DNA of 64,000 nucleotides from JADJNW01 sp964549655 (GCA_964549655.1 CAZJXN010000001.1:47179-111178); one strand, 5' to 3'. Positions 16,995-25,668 are shown, counted from the first letter of the stretch. Numbers and translations: made by a program. The notes: generated from the letters alone by a model not told the origin.

Positions 16995-17390
16995 TTAATT
17001 TTTTATGATAATCGGGAAATCTTGATAAATACTCAAATCGTGCAGTATCCGTTGTTCAAAACTATTTCTTTGTTCGTCTTCAAAACTAATACGAATTTCT
17101 ATCTCTTTCTTTTTCAATTCGTTGAGTATGGTACTAATTTTATTTATGACAATTTCAAATTCCTTGAGCGGCGCGACATATCTAAGCTTAGTAAAAATGG
17201 ACAATTGGGTAAAATCTTTTATTGGCGGAAGCCCTGGCAAAGGTTGGTTAAATTGGACTTTTACATTTAGCGCAGGTTGGAGTGAATAATTTGCCAGCAA
17301 TAAAAATAGTAAATCCTCTCGGAGCACAAAATCGGCTATCAGGATAGGTTTTTCTTTTTCGGTTATGATTTTTAATAATTGAGATGGCAT
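16995..17390 (-). CDS. unknown partner of the tail tube protein, 131 aa
   Basis: I do not recognise this family. The sequence looks like a beta-sandwich: LANYSLQPALNVKVQFNQPL (about 33-52), then a strand pair around TKLRYVAPLKEFEIVI. A short helix ILNELKKKEIEI and a last strand pair with ISFEDEQRNSFEQRILHDLS follow. There is no signal peptide or membrane helix, so it is cytoplasmic. It ends 5 nt before the tail-tube gene, so the two are cotranscribed and probably interact. It may be a chaperone, cap or cargo adaptor for the tube; that is inference only. Confidence 0.7.
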   Translation of the reverse strand: MPSQLLKIITEKEKPILIADFVLREDLLFLLLANYSLQPALNVKVQFNQPLPGLPPIKDFTQLSIFTKLRYVAPLKEFEIVINKISTILNELKKKEIEIRISFEDEQRNSFEQRILHDLSIYQDFPIIIKN

Positions 17391-17521
17391 GATAAATGTT
17401 ATTAAAAACGATTAATTCATTTCCTATCCACATTCTTAATCTCAACCTAATGGCTGCCAGCGACTTATAACAAATAATATTATTACACGATTTACTATTT
17501 ACTTTTAATCATAATTTGGTA

Positions 17522-19465
17522 TTAGTTTTTCTCCACTTTGAAAATATGAATCGGATATTTCGCTGGATTTAATTCTACAAAATTCCAGTCATTAAACCAG
17601 AAATACGTCTCGTTCGATAGTAAATCCGTCACTTTTAAATTCACTCTACCTTCAATGCCTAGCAGTTTTTTCGGCACTTCAATCCAACCCGCTTGCTTAT
17701 TATGCACATCAAAACTTGCGATACACCATATTACATTCGTTTCATCTTCTGATAATTTTACATAACTCATTAATTGCTCATTATCAGTGCGGGTGAAGTG
17801 AATATTCCAGGTGGTTTGTAATGCTTTATTTTCTTTACGAATCCGATTTACCCGTGTATATAAATCCGTCAAGCGATTACGTGCATTCCAATCATAATTG
17901 CGTATAATGTATTTTTCTGAATCATAATATTCTTCTTTACCTGTGACAGGGTTGCCCGTATTTTCTAAAAACTCATAAGAAGCGCCATACACGCCATAAT
18001 TGCTAGAAAGCGTTGCCGCCATCAAATAGCGCAGGGCAAACATATTAGAACCTGCGCCCATCAATTCGTAAGCCAAAATATCGGGTGTGTTGGGCCAAAA
18101 ATTGGGTCGGAAATACTCGCGCGACTCGGTTTGTGAGAGTTCTGTTAAATATTCTTCCAACTCGCGGCGCGTGTTGCGCCAAGTGTAATAAGTGTAAGAC
18201 TGCGTGTAGCCGCCTTTGGCAAGTGCTGCCATGATTTTTGGACGCGTGAAAGCTTCCGCTAAAAACATCGTATCTGGAAAATCCCGCTGAATCTCGGCTA
18301 TCAACCAATCCCAAAAACGGAACGGCTTGGTATGCGGATTGTCTACGCGAAAAATAGTCACACCTGCTTCGCACCAAAATTGCACCACGCTCAACAATTC
18401 GTCCCACAAGTAGCGCCAATCCTCGGTTTCAAAATTAATCGGAACAATATCCTGATATTTTTTCGGCGGATTTTCGGCGTAGGCAATCGTGCCGTCGGGT
18501 CGCCACAGGAACCATTCGGGATGTTCTTTGATGTAAGGATGGTCAGGCGCACATTGAAATGCAAGGTCGAATGCAATTTCGATATCCAGTTTTTTCGCCT
18601 CTACAATTAAATGTTTGTAATCTTTTAACGTCCCCAAAGTTGGCTCCACCGCTTTGTGACCCCCCACTTCGCTGCCGATTGCCCACGGCGAGCCGGGTTC
18701 GTCCGCCTCCGCCGTAGTAGAATTATTTTTTCCTTTGCGATTTAATTTTCCAATGGGATGAATCGGTGGCATATACAACACATCAAAACCCATCTCTTGA
18801 ATGCGCGGCAGCAGTCGTTCTACATCTTTAAACGTGCCCGACCTGCCGGATTCTGGACTGGTAGAACGAGGAAATAATTCATACCAAGCGCTGAATAATT
18901 CTAGCTCGCGCCCGACGCGTACGCGCAAGTTTTTATCATACGTGGTTTCAAATTGTTTCATCGGAAATTGCTCCACAAGTTGCGCAAGGTCCGCGCCCAG
19001 TACCAGTTGTACTGCACTTTCGTACGCTTCGGTTTCTAAACTTTTAGCTAATTGGGTGAGTTGTTTGGCTTTACTTTTTCCATGAATTTCTGCTGTTTTG
19101 CGTAAAAAACTTGACCCTATTTGCAACTCCACCCGCATATCTTGTCCATCCGCGTGTTTTTTGCGAAAGCCCTTGAGCCAATTCAACAAATGGTCTACCC
19201 ACGCTTCAATTTTATAAACGTAAAAGCCTTGTTTTTCGACGGTAAAACTCGCCGTCCACACGTCATTGGGATGTTCTTTGAATGCTACTTCCTGCCACAC
19301 TTTATCCGTATCCAATTTGTACAACAGTGAGGTGCGCAAAGCATCGTGTCCATCCGAAAAAATATCAGCCGTCACGTCTACTTTTTCGCCGATGACACGC
19401 TTGATGTAATATTTTCCGCCGTCTATTTCGGGCGTTACATTTTCTATGATGGTTCTATTTTGCAT
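17522..19465 (-). CDS. glgE: alpha-1,4-glucan:maltose-1-phosphate maltosyltransferase
   Basis: 647 aa, normal for GlgE. The N-terminal domain (about 1-120) has the typical DUF3416 pattern (VDVTADIFSDGHDAL, YVYKIEAWVDHLLNW). The GH13_3 catalytic barrel follows: FDVLYMPPIHPIG, FDLAFQCAPDHP, FRVDNPHTKPFRFW (nucleophile Asp at about 375), FLAEAFTRP (acid/base Glu at about 402) and SYTYYTWRN. The enzyme extends alpha-1,4-glucan from maltose 1-phosphate. The usual partners treS/pep2 or glgC/glgM and glgB are not in the window. It is monocistronic or leads the tail-tube operon after a 131-nt spacer. Confidence 0.95.
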   Translation of the reverse strand: MQNRTIIENVTPEIDGGKYYIKRVIGEKVDVTADIFSDGHDALRTSLLYKLDTDKVWQEVAFKEHPNDVWTASFTVEKQGFYVYKIEAWVDHLLNWLKGFRKKHADGQDMRVELQIGSSFLRKTAEIHGKSKAKQLTQLAKSLETEAYESAVQLVLGADLAQLVEQFPMKQFETTYDKNLRVRVGRELELFSAWYELFPRSTSPESGRSGTFKDVERLLPRIQEMGFDVLYMPPIHPIGKLNRKGKNNSTTAEADEPGSPWAIGSEVGGHKAVEPTLGTLKDYKHLIVEAKKLDIEIAFDLAFQCAPDHPYIKEHPEWFLWRPDGTIAYAENPPKKYQDIVPINFETEDWRYLWDELLSVVQFWCEAGVTIFRVDNPHTKPFRFWDWLIAEIQRDFPDTMFLAEAFTRPKIMAALAKGGYTQSYTYYTWRNTRRELEEYLTELSQTESREYFRPNFWPNTPDILAYELMGAGSNMFALRYLMAATLSSNYGVYGASYEFLENTGNPVTGKEEYYDSEKYIIRNYDWNARNRLTDLYTRVNRIRKENKALQTTWNIHFTRTDNEQLMSYVKLSEDETNVIWCIASFDVHNKQAGWIEVPKKLLGIEGRVNLKVTDLLSNETYFWFNDWNFVELNPAKYPIHIFKVEKN

Positions 19466-19507
19466 GGTGGGTTTTCGTTGGATTTGACAGCAATGATAGG
19501 GAAAAAA

Positions 19508-19571
19508 GTTGATGGGTTGATGGGTTTATGGGTTGAAAAGTTTTCCGAAATCTTCAAGATTTCGGAAAACT
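19508..19571. terminator. octamer repeat plus perfect 16-bp hairpin
   Basis: A short GATGGGTT-type array (19508-19536) is followed by a perfect inverted repeat, AGTTTTCCGAAATCTT and its complement, separated by a single base (19539-19571). It lies after the outer-membrane protein gene and before glgE, and is a probable terminator of the former. Confidence 0.7.
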
Positions 19572-19583
19572 GGAAGGGGTTGC

Positions 19584-20168
19584 TTACTTACGTGCTACGC
19601 CAAAGCGATAGGCGAAGGTGAGGGCGACGGCATCAGAGTTGAATCCAGCATTGATATTTATTTCGTCTTCCACATCCGATTGAAACACCACATTCAAACT
19701 TGGAATCGTTTCAAGATTGACATAGAAATTAGTATTAAAATTGTATTGTAAACCTAAGACATAGCCCAATCCGGCTCCTATGATCCCTGAATTTCCGTCC
19801 AACCCACCTACTGAAAAGAAAGAAAAACTTCCTGTCCCTTCGAATCCATGTATGAAATCTATTTTATCGCCGATCGCCCGTCTTTTTTCAGCCCCATAAG
19901 CCATTCCCAAACTGATAAGAGAAATACTACTGCCTAAATTTAAGTCTGCGTAAGCAAATCGAATGCGCCGATATTTATTAGGTGATTTCTCAAATTTATA
20001 AATAAAACTAAAATCTTCTAAATTAAACTTGTTAAGTCGAATGCCCACCTCCCGCATTTTGACAGCCGTCGTGTCTTGTCCAGAAAGCGTTGATATACAG
20101 GCAGTTATTAATAAGCAAAGCAATGTCAGGCGACGCAGGGTCGCATTTAAAAAAGGGAACGATTTCAT
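19584..20168 (-). CDS. outer-membrane beta-barrel protein, 194 aa
   Basis: A signal peptide (about 1-30, ending STLSGQ) is followed by a small region and then alternating strands rich in Gly and Tyr or Phe: RIRFAYADLNLGSSISLISLG, GSFSFFSVGG, GAGLGYVLGLQYNF and FYVNLETIPS. The C-terminus is VALTFAYRFGVARK. The pattern fits a small 8-strand outer-membrane barrel. No specific function is visible. It is probably a single-gene unit with its own terminator at 19539-19571. The 288-nt upstream spacer is AT-rich and shows no further gene. Confidence 0.65.
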   Translation of the reverse strand: MKSFPFLNATLRRLTLLCLLITACISTLSGQDTTAVKMREVGIRLNKFNLEDFSFIYKFEKSPNKYRRIRFAYADLNLGSSISLISLGMAYGAEKRRAIGDKIDFIHGFEGTGSFSFFSVGGLDGNSGIIGAGLGYVLGLQYNFNTNFYVNLETIPSLNVVFQSDVEDEININAGFNSDAVALTFAYRFGVARK

Positions 20169-20456
20169 GTTAAGTAAATTTTAGTTTATAATAATGGTTT
20201 TAGAATTCGACAACAATAGAAATGAAAAATTATTTGTCAAATATAATAGCAAGGAAGGATAATATTAACTAATAAAGTGTTATAATTATAAAATGAAAAG
20301 TTAAACCGTCGAAATGCTCTTTTCAGACACCTGTTCGCTATTGACACAAGCAAGTGTTCGTTTTTGAGACAGTGAGGAGCGTTATTTGTTTATAATAATC
20401 TGGCAAGCAATTAATTAGCTTTTTGGCACATTTGTTGGAGTATTCCTTAAAAAAAA

Positions 20457-20951
20457 TCATGGAAAAAATTCATCTAATTCTAACGTGATGCCAAGTGTAG
20501 GGTCATTTAAAGTGCCGGCATTAAAAGTGGTGTATTTATGGTCAGGTGTGAAAATATAAACGGTGCGAAAAGTTGGTATTATGAGCCAAGCGGATTTTAC
20601 TCCGGCAGGGAAATAAATATTGAATATTTTGTCTTTTACATCATCTATGCCTTGCTTTGGCGACAGAATTTCAATGGCAGTAATAGGCGGTTCGGTTACT
20701 TTAATTTCATCTTCGAGTAAGTTTATCGGTGATTTTGGATAAATACAAATGTCTGGAACAGAAGGTTTTACATTTGGAGGTGCAAGATTCAATTCACCCA
20801 TAAAGTTGAATTGGTCATCGTAATGCTTTATCAATGCTGCGCCTAAGCGAAGCTGGATAATACCGTGATTTCTACTGGGCATCGGTTTGTCGCGTTCGAT
20901 TTCGTAATCCAATTCAGATTCAGATTCGACGAAAATATCTTCATTTCTCAT
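20457..20951 (-). CDS. Uma2 family (PD-(D/E)XK) endonuclease-like protein
   Basis: 164 aa. It shows the Uma2/DUF820 signature: a helix-strand start (NHGIIQLRLGAALIKHYD), then PSVPDICIYPKS (first acidic residue), AIEILSPKQGIDDVKDKI (Glu and downstream Lys), then VKSAWLIIPTFRTVYIFT. The fold is a restriction-endonuclease core. The family is abundant in cyanobacteria and some Bacteroidota and its role is unknown. Three Uma2-type genes occur in this window. Here it stands alone, ahead of and divergent from the ABC ATPase gene. Confidence 0.85.
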   Translation of the reverse strand: MRNEDIFVESESELDYEIERDKPMPSRNHGIIQLRLGAALIKHYDDQFNFMGELNLAPPNVKPSVPDICIYPKSPINLLEDEIKVTEPPITAIEILSPKQGIDDVKDKIFNIYFPAGVKSAWLIIPTFRTVYIFTPDHKYTTFNAGTLNDPTLGITLELDEFFP

Positions 20952-21099
20952 GACAAACTGTTTTTACGTTCTAACAAAGATAACTGAAAAAAGGTAGAGT
21001 TGCAAGGAAGACAGGGGTTGGTTATCCGTGATTGATAGCAGGGGAAATAATTTAGTAATGTAACAATTTTAACAATATATCAATACAATAGTAATTTTT

Positions 21100-21762
21100 A
21101 TGATAGAAATACGTAATCTGTACAAATGGTATGAAGTAGGCGGACAACGCACGTTTGTGTTGAACAGTATCAATATGGACATCGAGGAAGGTGAGTTCAT
21201 TTCCATTATGGGGCCATCCGGCTCTGGTAAATCCACGCTGCTCCATATTCTTGGTATGCTCGACGAACCCAATGAGGGCGAGTACAATTTCCTCGGGCAG
21301 AATGTATTCAAGTTGAAAGAAAAGCAACGCGCCAATATTTACAAAACGCAGATTGGCATTGTGTTTCAAGCGTATCATCTCATTGACGAACTCACGGTCT
21401 ATGAAAATATTGAAACCCCTTTATTATATCAAAATGTAAAGAGCGGCGACCGTAAAGCCATCGTAGCCGACGCACTCGACCGCTTCAACATGGTAGCAAA
21501 AAAAGACTTATTCCCTACCCAACTTTCTGGCGGACAGCAGCAATTAGTGGGCATCGCACGCGCTTTAGTCTCCAAACCAAAATTATTATTAGCAGACGAA
21601 CCAACCGGTAATTTGAATTCTAAACAAGGCGAAGAAATCATGCAATTATTCGCGCAACTAAATAAGGAGGGCATGACCATCGTGCAAGTTACACATTCTG
21701 AAAAAAATGCAGAATATGGCTCGCGGGTGGTGAATATTTTGGATGGAATGATTCAAAAATAG
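21100..21762 (+). CDS. ABC transporter ATP-binding protein (LolD/MacB type)
   Basis: 220 aa, a complete ATPase domain. Walker A GPSGSGKS (Lys44), Q-loop FQAYHLIDELT, signature QLSGGQQQ (about 141-147), Walker B LLLADEPTGNL (Asp166/Glu167) and the H-loop VTHSEKNAEYGSR. The DEPTGNL and short length place it with LolD/MacB/FtsE-type ATPases that serve extracytoplasmic lipoprotein or export permeases. No permease gene is adjacent on either side, so its partner is encoded elsewhere. The signature has an extra Q (GGQQQLVG rather than GGQQQRVA). Confidence 0.92.
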   Translation: MIEIRNLYKWYEVGGQRTFVLNSINMDIEEGEFISIMGPSGSGKSTLLHILGMLDEPNEGEYNFLGQNVFKLKEKQRANIYKTQIGIVFQAYHLIDELTVYENIETPLLYQNVKSGDRKAIVADALDRFNMVAKKDLFPTQLSGGQQQLVGIARALVSKPKLLLADEPTGNLNSKQGEEIMQLFAQLNKEGMTIVQVTHSEKNAEYGSRVVNILDGMIQK

Positions 21763-21830
21763 GAGGATAGGAGGATGGGGTGATAGGAGGATGCGCTCAT
21801 TACGAGCTCACCCCATCACCCCATCACCTA
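21762..21830. repeat. inverted octamer array with CATTACGAGCT loop
   Basis: Tandem TAGGAGGA/TGGGGTGA units (about 21762-21793) and an inverted ACCCCATC array (21809-21829) flank a loop with CATTACGAGCT (21798-21808). It separates two convergent genes and could be a bidirectional terminator. The loop core recurs as CATCACGAGCT at 32110-32120 and 32824-32834. Confidence 0.7.
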
Positions 21831-22394
21831 ATTCGCAATCGTTACATTGAAGGTCTGTTCCACATCGGTTTCGCCAGTGGAGCAAGGAGTAGCACCGGTT
21901 TTATTCGGCATATGCTTGAGTGTTACCTTAAGTGTACCTGCACCAGCCACTCCGGTTTTGAACGTGCTGGTCAAGCCCAAATTTTGATTGTTCCCATCTT
22001 TGTCTTGAATAGTGGGAACAGGTAACGAGGCACCAGTCGTCACTAAGCACACCAAGTGTTCGTCGCTTTCGGTTTTCACCTCTTCGGTAATGTTTTCTGC
22101 CGGACTTTTCGACTCATTCGAAAATTCAATTGCCAGTGTATAATCCGTATTGGCTTTCAAATTGACGGGCTGAATAGTAGGCGCATTGCCGCCGTCGCCA
22201 TCAAGGTCTTTGGCAGTTGCAGTAATTGGAATACCTGCGGTTGGCGTAAAAGTGAGCTTCACCGTAGTAATCAATTCCTGCTCATTGTCCGGCTCGTTGT
22301 CGTTGTCATTGTCGCAGCCAGTGGTTAAAAATATTGCACTTCCTAAAATAATTGCAAAGCAAAGCCTGCGCAACTTGATGTGTTTCAATTGCAT
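21828..22394 (-). CDS. lipoprotein of a metal-linked TonB locus, 188 aa
   Basis: A lipoprotein signal (FLTTGCDNDNDNEPDN, Cys about 27) is followed by a beta-rich domain: ITTVKLTFTPTAG, TATAKDLDGDGG, TDYTLAIEFSNES, TLKVTLKHMPNK and GETDVEQTFNVTI. The same string of motifs is familiar from short lipoproteins next to TonB receptors in Bacteroidota (often named periplasmic binding fold proteins). I recall this rather than having tested it. It follows the TonB receptor gene and is probably expressed with it through the hairpin at 22436-22468. A surface or periplasmic ligand-binding role with the receptor is inference. Confidence 0.72.
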   Translation of the reverse strand: MQLKHIKLRRLCFAIILGSAIFLTTGCDNDNDNEPDNEQELITTVKLTFTPTAGIPITATAKDLDGDGGNAPTIQPVNLKANTDYTLAIEFSNESKSPAENITEEVKTESDEHLVCLVTTGASLPVPTIQDKDGNNQNLGLTSTFKTGVAGAGTLKVTLKHMPNKTGATPCSTGETDVEQTFNVTIAN

Positions 22395-22435
22395 GATGTA
22401 ATGATTTTGTTTAAAAATAAATGATTGTATCGTAG

Positions 22436-22468
22436 AAACCTATAAGATTTTAAAAACCTTATAGGTTT
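22436..22468 (-). terminator. hairpin between TonB receptor and lipoprotein genes
   Basis: AAACCTATAAG and CTTATAGGTTT form a perfect 11-bp stem with an 11-nt loop. It overlaps the true stop codon of the receptor gene (22467-22469). It could end or attenuate transcription, giving less lipoprotein than receptor transcript. Confidence 0.6.
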
Positions 22469-24937
22469 ATTTCACGCCAAAAGGCACTTTCAACCGCAGC
22501 GATACATTTCGTCCCAACTCATCGGCGTAGTAGCGAAAGCGATTCAAATACTCCCGATACTGTTCATNNNNNNNNNNNNNNNNNNNNNNNNNNNNNNNNN
22601 NNNNNNNNNNNNNNNNNNNNNNNNNNNNNNNNNNNNNNNNNNNNNNNNNNNNNNNNNNNNNNNNNNNCCCAACTCATCGGCGTAGTAGCGAAAGCGATTC
22701 AAATACTCCCGATACTGTTCATCCAGCAAATTGAAAACCGCCAATCCAACTTCAAACGGTTGTTTATGGAAATAAAAAGTCGCGCCCGCTTCCAAGTCGA
22801 ATAGTGTATAAGCTGCTGGCGGTGCGGCGTAATCGGTATTCGCTGGCACGCGGGTCTGTTCCAGCATATTGGTCATCGTCAGGCGAATGAAAGGCGATTT
22901 TTCTTCTTGATTAAAATTAAATTTCAAGCCGGTTTGAAAACGGTCGGAAGGCATTAGAACCAAATCATCTTCAATCGTTCGATTCCAGCCGCGCAGCAAG
23001 GAAATACGAGATTCTAAGGTGAAATTTGGCACTATTTTATAATTCGCACTCCAATCCAAACCCATCAAACGAGCATTTGCCTGTTGGTAATAAAAAGAGG
23101 GAAATGCCCCGCGAATCGTGAGTTGTGGTGTGGCTTGCGGATTCAAAAAAATATAATTATTAATTACATTATAATAAAGCGTCAGATTGGCATCAAAGTT
23201 TTTTTTGTTATCCAATTCGGCGGTCAAACTTGTGTTTAACGCGCGTTCCGGTTGCAGATTTGCATCCCCTTTTTCATAGGTTGCCGATCCGTGATGCACG
23301 CCGTCGCTGTACAACTCGCTCACATGTGGCGCACGCCATGCAGTTCCAACATTAAAACGCAGATTGACTAATTTTGGAAATCTATAAATTGCGCCAACCG
23401 TGCCGGAGACATTGCTAAAATTAAAATCCTGATTAATCGTGTCTTGCCCTTGCCGTCCCACTTCGAGTTGCCGATAATCATAGCGAACGCCCGCTTCCAA
23501 CTCCAACGGTGACTCCAATTTCTTCCAGCGTTCTATCCAAAAAGCACTGCCGTTGTAATTTTTATAATTAGGAATGAGTGCGCCTCGGTCGGTCGTATTC
23601 ACTTGTTGTAAAAAACTAATACCAATATCGCCACGCAGATTTTGAATCGGTTTGTGTTCCCAAGTCAAGTCCGCCGTGTGGGTGGTAATTTCAAATTCAA
23701 TACTGGGTTGGGTTATTTGGTTAGGCAGTTCGTTGTAAGCGCGGTGCGCGTCGTACTCGCGGCGGTGATTAAATTGGCGGGTCAATTGTAAGCTCAATTT
23801 GCCAATGTCACCCGTTTCTATAGCGGAACTAAATTTGAACAACTCGTGCGAAATGCGCTGCTGCGGTCTGCCGATTTCGTACGAAAATACGCCGTCTTCG
23901 CTTGGACGCTCGCGTTCAATGGCGTTTAATAAATCTGTTGTGTTACCGATATGCGAACCTCTATAAATACCAAGTTTTGTTTCAAACCGCGAGTAAAATA
24001 ATTCCGTGCTGAACCGCTCTTTTTTTAACCCTACTGCCCATGAAAAGTCATATTCTTCCACACCGGTGTTATTCAAAAAATAATCCGGCGTTTGTAAATT
24101 TCCCCCTTTTTTCAACGTGCCTTGAATGCGTCCGGCAAGCGGCAATTTTCCACCCATATTTCCTTGCAATAAGCCAGAAGCCACGCCTGTTCTACCATTT
24201 GTAAAACCTACCAGATTCACTTCGCCACCCATTCCTTTTAAAGTTGGTAAGGCTCGCGGTTCTACTAAAATCACGCCGCCAATCGCATCCGCTCCATATC
24301 GCACACTCGAAGCACCCTTGATAACACTCACTTTATCCGCAATAAACGGGTCAATTTCTGGCGCGTGTTCGCTGCCCCATTGCTGTCCTTCCTGCCGCAC
24401 GCCGTTGTTTAAAATCAAAATCCGATTGCTATGCAAACCCTGAATCATCGGCTTGGCAATCGTCGCGCCGGTACTCAAAATCGTCACGCCGGGCAAGCGT
24501 TTCAAGGATTCGCCGAGATTCAAACCTTGGGTAGAAGCCAATTCGGGACCGGAAATCGTTTCGGTTGCCTGCGTGCTTTGTGGCTTTACCGCTGCTGCCG
24601 TAATGGTGACTTTTTCGAGTGTATTTTCTTCCGGTTGTAATTTAAAATCCGTTATTACATTGCTCTTTAATTGAATCAAATGTTCTTCATGATTGCAACC
24701 CACGCGGGTGCAGACGAGCGTATAAGTGCCTTCACACAAATTGGCGATTTCATAGCGACCGTTCGCATCAGCAATCGCGCCTGCATTGGTTTCCTTGATT
24801 TGAATATTGGCAAACGCCATTGGCTCGCCGGTATCAGCATCCAATACCGTTCCGCTAATGCTCCAAGCACAATTTTGCGCCGCCAAGACAAATGGCAGAC
24901 AACTGATTAAAAACAAATAAAAAATTCGGTTTCTCAT
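22467..24937 (-). CDS. TonB-dependent outer-membrane receptor (metal locus), split by an assembly gap
   Basis: The N-terminus has a signal peptide, a carboxypeptidase-like regulatory domain (GTVLDADTGEPMAFANIQIKET, about 30-105) and the plug (LGESLKRLPGVTILSTGATIAKPMIQGLHSNRILILNNGVRQEG). The large barrel follows, reaching NLLDEQYREYLNRF. It imports a chelated metal or similar ligand with TonB energy. The 100-N gap falls in the last codons. Joining the 55-nt duplicate that flanks it keeps the frame and gives a normal end (YADELGRNVSLRLKVPFGVK, stop at 22467-22469), an intact protein of 771 aa. Divergent from a Fur-family gene and under its putative operators; zinc is the likely signal but not proven. 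Confidence 0.9.
22513..22722. other. 100-N scaffold gap flanked by an exact 55-nt duplicate
   Basis: N runs from 22568 to 22667. The 55 nt before it (22513-22567) equal the 55 nt after it (22668-22722). The contigs therefore overlap and the gap is artificial; removing 155 nt restores the receptor frame. Confidence 0.95.
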
Positions 24938-24986
24938 AAAATGTACTGGAAATCAGACTTAAGCTAGTAGTTTTAAAACGCTTCTG

Positions 24987-25003
24987 TTGAAACAATGTTG
25001 CAA
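24987..25003. promoter_or_regulatory. operator O1 for the Fur-family regulator
   Basis: TTGAAACA-a-TGTTGCAA, a 17-nt inverted repeat with one mismatch to the perfect copy at 25017. It overlaps the -7 box of the TonB receptor promoter (TACTTTTG on the minus strand, 25008-25001), a position suited to repression. Confidence 0.7.
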
Positions 25004-25033
25004 AAGTAGAAAATAATTGCAACATTGTTGCAA
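25001..25033 (-). promoter_or_regulatory. promoter of the TonB receptor gene
   Basis: On the minus strand, TTGC at 25033-25030, a 21-nt spacer and TACTTTTG at 25008-25001 fit the Bacteroidota -33/-7 consensus. The start codon is at 24937. Confidence 0.6.
25017..25033. promoter_or_regulatory. operator O2, perfect 8-1-8 palindrome
   Basis: TTGCAACA-t-TGTTGCAA. Its two outer TTGC ends double as the -33 elements of the two divergent promoters, so one bound regulator dimer would block both. Confidence 0.78.
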
Positions 25034-25050
25034 GGTATTTTGTAACTTTG
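25017..25050 (+). promoter_or_regulatory. promoter of the Fur-family gene
   Basis: TTGC at 25017-25020, a 22-nt spacer and TAACTTTG at 25043-25050, matching TANNTTTG exactly. The start codon is at 25090, giving a leader of about 30 nt. Confidence 0.65.
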
Positions 25051-25089
25051 TGGTATTATTTTTCGTTATTAGTATCAAAAGGACGCATT

Positions 25090-25506
25090 ATGAATCAGCG
25101 CATCTTGCAATTATTAGACAAACACCAACTTCGGAAAACGGCGGTGCGCGCTCAGGTATTGGAGATTTTTTTGAAGCACCGCGAAGCGTTATCACATCAG
25201 GCTATTGAAAGTCAATTTGACGAAATAGATAGAATTACATTGTACCGAACTTTGAAAACCTTTGAAGATAAAGGGATTATACATAAAGCAATTGATGGAA
25301 GTGATAAATTGAAATATGCTTTGTGTCAGGATGGCTGCGACGAACACGAACACCACGATGTGCACGCCCATTTTCACTGCGATGATTGTGGCAAAACGTT
25401 TTGCTTAAAGGAAGTAGAAGCACCGGCTATGAAAACGCCTTCAGGCTACAGAGTAGCGAATACACATTTGGTGATGACGGGGACGTGTGAGACTTGTTCT
25501 AATTAG
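25090..25506 (+). CDS. Fur-family metal-responsive repressor (Zur-like)
   Basis: 138 aa from the ATG at 25090, which has AGGACG shortly upstream; the longer open frame adds 14 residues with no match. Winged helix at about 10-75 (RITLYRTLKTFEDKGII). Then a His-rich stretch (His 86, 88, 89, 92, 94, 96) and two Cys pairs, Cys97/Cys100 and Cys133/Cys136, the structural zinc site of the family. It represses with bound metal. Target sites are the repeats at 24987, 25017 and 25669, so it likely controls itself, the divergent receptor and merC. Zinc specificity (Zur) is inferred from the partners; Fur or PerR are not ruled out. Confidence 0.88.
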   Translation: MNQRILQLLDKHQLRKTAVRAQVLEIFLKHREALSHQAIESQFDEIDRITLYRTLKTFEDKGIIHKAIDGSDKLKYALCQDGCDEHEHHDVHAHFHCDDCGKTFCLKEVEAPAMKTPSGYRVANTHLVMTGTCETCSN

Positions 25507-25570
25507 GTTGAAGTTTCTTGTTAGAAGTTTGAAGTTGCACCCGCGATGTTGACAATTTTTGGTTTTTTGT

Positions 25571-25640
25571 TTGAAGTTTCTAAAATTTAAAGTCTATTGT
25601 CTAACGTCTATTGTCTGGCATCTCAAAATCTGGCATCTTG
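25571..25640. repeat. GTCTATT/GTCTAAC heptamer array
   Basis: Units GTCTATT, GTCTAAC, GTCTATT, GTCTGGC follow TTTGAAG-like units. The reverse complement of the same string is found at 45861-45943. It lies between the Fur-family gene and merC. Confidence 0.7.
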
Positions 25641-25668
25641 TTCCTATTTTTTTTGTAAACTTTTTATT

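Noticed and set aside
16564..17390. Prophage remnant
   Set aside because: No other phage gene, no att sites, and the flanking genes are metabolic and share the operon.
21762..21830. CRISPR-like or phase-variable promoter
   Set aside because: It lies between convergent genes and is an inverted array, more like a terminator.
22568..22667. TonB receptor truncated by real sequence at the N gap
   Set aside because: The flanking 55-nt duplicate and intact frame after merging show a false gap.
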